From the NCBI GenBank assembly GCA_039707655.1, contig CM077668.1, forward strand, positions 400,981,630 to 401,045,629: DNA of 64,000 nucleotides, read 5' to 3'. This stretch comes from Elymus sibiricus. Lineage: Eukaryota > Streptophyta > Magnoliopsida > Poales > Poaceae. The notes beneath the pieces were generated by a model, which did not search any database, was not told where the DNA came from, and worked only from the letters and a program-made list of their open reading frames with translations. This document shows positions 59,141 to 64,000 of this stretch, one piece after another; position 1 is the first letter of the stretch, and each line of letters begins with the position of its first letter. The translations under genes and the position numbers were made by a program.

Positions 59141-59551
59141 CGACCGGCGGTCCCCTCCGCCGTCACCGCGCATCGACTTTTCGTGGTATGCGCCGCGCCG
59201 CCTCCCTTGGCGCGGGAACGCCACCGTCCGCGCCGGTTTTCGTCACACTCTCGGGTTTTTCGCCTACTTCGAGCACCGCCGCCGCGCTCCTAACTAGCCA
59301 CCGCCGCCGCCGTCAGGCCGCCGCCGCCGCTCTTCTTCGGCCGCCGCCGCCGCCCGTCCACCCCCTTCATCTACGTCCAGCACCAGCCCGTCGCCAGCGT
59401 CGCCATCATCTTCCCCGACCACTTCGTCTACTCCGACCACCGTTGGTGACATCGGCCCCACACTGATTGGCGCCACAACCGTCGTCGAGTCTTCTTCTCT
59501 GCTGGTCCTCCGACTCCTCGACATGGCGTACAGCTCGTGCAGGTCCCTCGT

Positions 59552-59719
59552 CTACGCATGCCCGGTGCTGGCAACACCGATGCGTGCCTTCGTCCACGAC
59601 GTGTCCCCGGGCCTATCAAGCCTGGTCGGCACTTCGTCAACTTCGTCTTCATCCGTCTACGCATGCCCAGTGCTGGCAACACCGGTGTGTGCCTTCGTCT
59701 ACGATGTGTCCCCGGGCTT
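59552..59719 (+). repeat. 107-bp-period duplication in element G
   Basis: tacgcatgcccggtgctggc and the following 40 bases occur at 59552 and again at 59659. The plus-strand frame 59523-60134 (203 residues) crosses both copies and stays open into the right LTR. It has no recognisable domain and I do not call it a gene. Confidence 0.75.
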
Positions 59720-60111
59720 GGCAACCCCGGCGCGACGCGTCGTCAACATCGTCTTCTCCCCGGCGCACTACTACCTCGACACCACTGCGCCCATGACTAA
59801 CTCGGCGCCTCCTTGCGCCCGCGGCTCCACGGTGACTTCCTCGACACCGGCCACCCCGACTCGACATCGACCACGGCGTTCTTCGCACGGCTACCTCGAC
59901 CACGGCTCCACCACCCTACGCTCTCGGCTACCTCGACAACTGCACAAAGGGCTATCGCCTTGCTTGAGCAACCTCGTCGGTTTCCACTCCAGCCACGACT
60001 TCCGCGATGCATCGCCGTTACGACTGTGGGGGGGATGTCCGTCGGCTCACCTTCAGATTCTTCTCCAGTCTCACCGTCTGCGTCGCTACCGTTGTGACTG
60101 CGGGGGGACGA

Positions 60112-60272
60112 TGTTGAGTATAATGTTTATTTAGGAAACATAGGATAGCGTAGGATTTATTCTACCTTGCCTTGTACTCCAAGATGACCATGTACTCCTA
60201 TATATATGCCCACGAGGCTCAAGCAATAAATCCATCGATTCCGCCAATCCTCTCCCTCTATTCCCTCTAACA
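60112..60272 (+). mobile_element. 3' LTR of element G
   Basis: 161 bp, partner of 57822-57983. Confidence 0.9.
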
Positions 60273-60277
60273 ATATG

Positions 60278-60440
60278 GTTTGAGGCTTTGTGGGTCGTAG
60301 AGTGCGTGAGGCTAGGCAAGGTGTTATAACATCCAGTCGAACGTTGTAATCGGGATACCGTGCATGAATGAAGTAGATCCTTGTCTTTGTGCTTCTTCTT
60401 CCTCCTCAAGTCTCTTTCTGTACCTACTCCCTCCTTGGCC
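60278..60440 (+). other. Locus 3 flank, second part
   Basis: It parallels 25970-26070 (tttgtgggtcgtagagtgcg versus tttgtaggtcgtagagtgca). Locus 1 is interrupted by remnant H at 26074; here the sequence runs on past catgaatga. No gene. Confidence 0.6.
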
Positions 60441-61020
60441 TACTTCCATGAATCCTAGATCCCCGGCTATCATAGTTGGTAATCGGAGCTAGCTAGGTAT
60501 GATACGTTCACGCTTCCCTATCCTCTTGATCATGCTAGTAAGTCTCATGTATGGTTGTGGATCGCTTGATCCGCGTAAATTCGGAACTGGGTTGGCTGAT
60601 TCAGAGAGGAAGCCGCGGCGGCGCCGTCCAAGGACAGTGCACAATTAATCTAGACAAGTGATATCTGTCATGGAGGCATTTGAAGAGAGTGATGCCTGAG
60701 TTGGAGGCGCTCAAGTTTGTCCGCGACAGGATCGAAGGGATCAATTCGATTTCGTCCCGGGTGGACAATATCGACAAGATGATGAAGGAGCAAACAAGAC
60801 GAATCGATGCGGTGCAAGCCAAGGTAATCCTAGCTATGAACTCCATCGCGGATGTGCGCCAGGAGCAAGTTGCGGCGGCATGAGACTAGAAGACACACCG
60901 GTCATCCTAATCGTCTCCAGCGCCGGAAGTGGGCGGGAGATCGCCATCACCACCACATCCGCCGCCCTCCCTTGCAAATCCCTCCGCCGCAAGTCCAGCC
61001 AAGCGCCTCTCCTCCCCAAC
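60441..61020 (+). pseudogene. Retrotransposon gag-leader fragment
   Basis: The short frame 60680-60883 encodes a 67-residue helical, coiled-coil-like peptide (heptads around SRVDNIDKMMKEQTRRID), preceded by ttggtaatcggagc near 60477, which resembles a primer binding site. The arrangement looks like the start of an LTR retrotransposon internal domain. There is no LTR and no further gag, so it is a remnant. It could instead be a fragment of an unknown gene. Confidence 0.4.
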
Positions 61021-61111
61021 AAGATATCGGTCTAACACCTGATGGCTACAGAAAATCTGTGTGTTCTTCCATGCTCTGCTCTTCCAAGATATCGGTCGAA
61101 CACCTGATGGC
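61021..61111 (+). repeat. 26-bp direct repeat at the edge of locus 3
   Basis: aagatatcggt and the following 15 bases occur at 61021 and again at 61086 with one mismatch. Locus 2 (35895) lacks the second copy and reads straight from cttccatg to gacatggacag, so the second copy is an insertion in locus 3. Confidence 0.75.
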
Positions 61112-61421
61112 ATGGACAGTGAGGTATGCTTTTCCTTTCATCCCAAGAGCTTACTCATGTTCTGCTCTTACTCTGATCAGTGCATGCATGCTATTCAATA
61201 ATACTGTACATCTGATCGTTCCAAATCACAGCATCCTCCTTTATCCCGGTTTTGTCCTCCCCAGCGAAAAAATTAGTTGAATGTATGCTAGAGTTAGTTT
61301 CAGTGCCTGAGTTTAGACTTTAGAAGCATCATACATTACAGTTGCGCTGAAGCATGCATGTCAGATCAAAACACAAACACAGAATGGAGCCTCAGTTTAG
61401 TTTCAAGTGTACGTTTGCAGC

Positions 61422-61905
61422 AAAGAGTTGTATCACACGCTCTTGTCTAAACCATTTTGATTCTTCCATTAAGCAATGACATCAAACCATTTGAGATAGT
61501 TTGAGCTGAAAAAGAAGCACTTGTAAGCAGCAACTTCCTGCCTCCTCTATGGCAACACAGCTGAACTCATCTATCACATCAAAGAGTTGTATCGCGCGCC
61601 GTTGTCTAACCATTTAGATTCTTACATTAAGCAATTACAGCAAACCATATGTGATAGCGTAAGCTCGAAAAGAAGCATTTGCAAGCAGCAACTTCCTGCC
61701 TCCTCTCTGGCAACACAGCTGAACTGATCTTTCACAATGCACACATAGCTAACAGTCTGCCAAACCATTTGCAATAGTAGTTTAACAACCCCCCCCCCCC
61801 CCCCCCCCCCCCCCAAAAAAAACATTTGCAAGCAGCACCTCTTGCCTACTCTCTGCCAGCACCACTGAACTCATCTTTCAGTATGCATAGCCAACAGTCT
61901 AACAA
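61422..61905 (-). repeat. Tandem triplication of about 160-180 bp in the 3' flank of locus 3
   Basis: Three diverged units share aaagagttgtatc, ttaagcaat-aca, aagcagcaacttcctgcctc and cagctgaact. They run 61422-61581, 61582-61761 and 61762-61905. Locus 1 and locus 2 have a single unit. The third unit contains the long poly-C tract. Confidence 0.75.
61789..61822. repeat. 26-C homopolymer followed by eight A's
   Basis: This sits at the point where locus 1 reads gtttaacccagagaaaaac and locus 2 reads attaacac followed by a T run, so the site is unstable in all three copies. The exact length may be affected by sequencing. Confidence 0.85.
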
Positions 61906-62084
61906 ACTAACGTCCTCCAAGACATTCGTAACTCACCACGGCGCGGCAAGCCTGTGCAAAGATGCATGCCCCCAACGTCTAATGCATACCAAGGTAATTC
62001 ATGCTAACCATGACAACTTCACAGCACAAATGAAAATTGCAGTTGGACAAACCAGAAAGACCATATATATTACGTACTAGAGTA

Positions 62085-62169
62085 CTCTCTCTGTGAACTA
62101 ATATAAGATCTTTTAGATCACTACTTTAGTGATCTAAAAGAACAGAACTTATGTTAGTTTACAAAGGAG
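62085..62169. mobile_element. Stowaway-type MITE (Athos-like) in the 3' flank of locus 3
   Basis: An 85-bp near-perfect palindrome with arms around tttagatcactactttagtg and ends ctctctctgtgaac / gtttacaaaggag, flanked by TA (62083-62084, 62170-62171). Locus 1 (22746) and locus 2 (36498) have the uninterrupted site gagtact. Confidence 0.88.
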
Positions 62170-62260
62170 TACTAGATAGCCCTGCACACATTTGACTGCA
62201 AGGTAAAACGAAAATTATTGGTACAAACATTTTATCCAATTCGGTCGGTTACTCCCACCA

Positions 62261-62314
62261 GCAATCCAGCGACATAAGACTTGAAGAGCTGTACTTTGCA
62301 ATCCAGCGACATAA
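62261..62314. repeat. 17-bp duplication with templated filler
   Basis: gcaatccagcgacataa occurs at 62261-62277 and 62298-62314. The DNA between and at the edges (62280-62301, 22 bases) is identical to 62577-62598, which lies inside the last F-box exon. Locus 1 has a simple sequence here (near 22868). Confidence 0.88.
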
Positions 62315-62480
62315 ACAACCTCATCATGCAATGCCACATCCAGAAAGCATACCACAGCTTGCCAAGAGAAATGCAGGTTTTTTAGTTGCCGCCAGGTCTG
62401 ACAACACGCAGTCTAGCTAGGTAACAAGTAGGCTGTAAGCAAGGTGATACTAACTAACTTACACAGATCCTTTCTGCTTT

Positions 62481-64000
62481 CTAGTAGTACCCGAGGAGGT
62501 CAAAAGGGTCAGCAAACCCAAAGTCAGAAGCTATCTTGTTGCTGTAAACAGGACCTCCCGGTTCAGTGCGCGTACTCTTGAAGAGCTGTACTTTGCAAGC
62601 CTTGTTGTTCCATTTCACGCTCGCTAGAGGCTTCAGCTTGGCCCTCACATTATCATCACCCGAGGAGAAACATTCGCTGGCAACCACAACCACCATCTGC
62701 TCCAGCACCCGACCACTCTCCCCGATGAACTTGAGGAAAGCAACCTCGCTTCTCGACCCATGGAACTCGTAGAAGTACACCTTCCTCATGCTCTGCGCCA
62801 CACATTTGATGGGACCGCCCTCCTGCCAGAACTTGAGATTGACCTTGCCGGTGGACTCTTCAGAAATGCGGGGGGACTGCAGATAAAAATGATAGCATAC
62901 ATAGTTCAGGTATCTGATTCACAGTTCAAACCAAGCTCCATGCTAGATACGTAATCAGTTCTGAGTTCTGACCATGCTATATAGCCCTCTGTAAACAAAT
63001 ATAAGATCATTTAGATCACTACTTTAGTGATCTAAATGATCTTATAATTCTTAACGGAGGGAGTATAACATAGCCACTAGTACTGCAAATCTGACAATGC
63101 AACAACTATCTAGTTAAGTTAACCAACTATACATGGACATGGAGCGTCTCCAGGTTTGGGAAACAGCGGAGAAAGTCCGGCACTTTCTTCACGGCATTGC
63201 GGAGACCGAACTGCACCTCCATGGCCAAAATCTGGATACTTGGGACAATGTTCTCCTTGCTCCCAGCCTGCAATGCACCAAAGGACAGACAAACTAATTC
63301 AGATCATAGATAACCATCGTTAATTGACACAGATACACATGCAAATTGAGATTTGTACCACGACGACCAGCTCTTGCTCTCCTGGCTGAAGGTATCCCAG
63401 CACACGCAGGTTAGGTGCACGGCCAATCTTGATCCTGGAAGAGCCGTTCCTGGAGGCCATGAGCTTGCTCGGCGGGACAATTTCCCAGAGGAAGAGCCTC
63501 TCCAGGCTAGGGACATCCACCACGTCGATGTCCTCCAGTATGGTATGGCCGAGCTGAACGCACCGCAGGCTATGGCTAACGAGGCGGAGGCGCACTCCGG
63601 TCTGGCTCCCCATGATGACGAGGAACTCCAGGACGGGGCTTCTTTCAAGCATGAATGCCAGATCACGGTCCTCCATGACAGTCATGCAGAGGCCGAGCTC
63701 CCGGAGGTTGGGGAATCTGGCGCCGCGTGGCACGGCGGCGGTGTCCGGGAGCCTCCAGAGGTCAAGATAGAGGCGGGTGAGGGAGGCGCAGCCGAAGAGC
63801 GTGGCGGGGAGGCGCAGGTCAATCGGCCAAGGGCGGTTGACAAAGACAAGTTCTTGGACTCCCTTGGCGACGAGGATGTCGAGCCAGCGCGATATCTCGC
63901 CCCGGTGCTCCTCCATGGTGCTGCGGGTGAGGTGGACGCAGCGGAAGGGCCCCGGATGCGCCGCGAGGATGCGGGACACCGCGGCGGTGACGGCACGGGG
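62481..64000 (-). CDS. F-box/LRR-FBD gene, locus 3 (5' end beyond the window)
   Basis: The exons on the minus strand are 64000-63359 (start cut off), 63267-63133 and 62876-62481, in the same phases as locus 1. Introns are GT-AG, and exon 2 is 135 bases in both genes. The visible protein has no stop: leucine-rich segments (LTRLYLDLW, LRELGLCM, LRCVQLGH, LERLFLWE) followed by an FBD-like end (FWQEGGPI, VAFLKFIGE) and the terminus ADPFDLLGYY. The F-box itself would lie just outside the window. Compared with locus 1 it lacks about five residues before the first intron and ends earlier. It should act as an SCF substrate receptor if expressed. Confidence 0.85.
62984..63063. mobile_element. Stowaway-type MITE in intron 2 of F-box locus 3
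   Basis: An 80-bp palindromic element with gatcatttagatcactacttt and its inverse, ends gccctctgtaaac / ttaacggagggag, flanked by TA (62982-62983, 63064-63065). Locus 1 has no insert at the matching intron position. It shares its central core with the MITE at 62085. Confidence 0.87.

Larger units (their letters stand above)
57822..60272 (+). mobile_element. Compact TRIM/SMART-like LTR element G
   Basis: A 2,451-bp element with LTRs of 162 and 161 bp, a PBS TGGTATCAGA directly after the left LTR, a polypurine tract cggggggacga before the right LTR, and the TSD ATATG on both sides (57817-57821, 60273-60277). Removing it rejoins the LINE fragment as it appears in locus 1. It has no gag or pol domain. 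The 2.1-kb body is very GC-rich and built from at least three families of internal repeats. Five substitutions and one indel separate the LTRs. Confidence 0.92.

Noticed and set aside
58156..59166. Several long frames on both strands inside element G
   Set aside because: All frames are open because of high GC and repeats; Pro/Arg/Ala-rich products without recognisable domains.

Overview
The window is plant nuclear DNA, most probably from a Triticeae grass (wheat, Aegilops, barley or rye group). The reasons are very long LTR retrotransposons nested in each other, an Athila-lineage gypsy family with a tRNA-Asp type primer site, a BARE/Angela-like copia element, a LARD-like element with LTRs of about 4 kb, Stowaway MITEs, and a few low-copy genes with introns between them. 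Element family names are from memory of sequence style and are tentative; boundaries, target-site duplications (TSDs), primer sites and reading frames were read directly from the sequence.

Layout. 1-16388: minus-strand Athila-like gypsy element A (3' LTR cut by the window edge) whose 5' LTR carries a complete minus-strand copia element B (6489-15997, TSD TTCTG). 16389-26073: a gene island with a 5'-truncated but 5.5-kb-long LINE (16751-22285, 16-bp TSD), a three-exon F-box/FBD gene on the minus strand (23016-24926), its promoter with three odd short duplications, and a degenerate LINE reverse-transcriptase fragment. 26074-35870: remnant H of an old LARD-like LTR, split by minus-strand gypsy element C (27397-35049, TSD TCGAC); inside C sits a plus-strand Athila-like element D that lost its 5' end and begins with a piece of copia LTR fused in frame to gag. 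35874-36945: a second copy of the F-box locus, reduced to its 3' flank and the end of the last exon. 36949-53980: minus-strand LARD-like element E, with a complete Athila-like element F (42483-49922, TSD GTCAG) in its right LTR. 53981-57821: a degenerate array of about 30-bp repeats, AT-rich unassigned DNA, a possible minus-strand non-LTR insertion, and a second copy of the LINE fragment. 57822-60272: a compact 2.45-kb LTR element G with 162-bp LTRs (TSD ATATG). 60273-64000: rest of the LINE fragment, a gag-like fragment, and a third F-box/FBD locus running off the right end, with two Stowaway MITEs.

The only plausible host protein-coding genes are the F-box/FBD paralogs at 23016-24926 and 62481-64000 (partial). 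If functional they would encode substrate-recognition subunits of SCF ubiquitin ligases. The three F-box loci and the shared LINE fragment show that an ancestral block was duplicated before the large retrotransposons separated the copies. Everything else is mobile DNA, mostly non-autonomous or broken. I see no rRNA, tRNA, CRISPR array or bacterial-type operon. The most original observations are small: duplicated stretches with short or templated filler around the F-box loci, a polypurine-tract motif repeated inside the Athila-like family, and the in-frame LTR-gag fusion.
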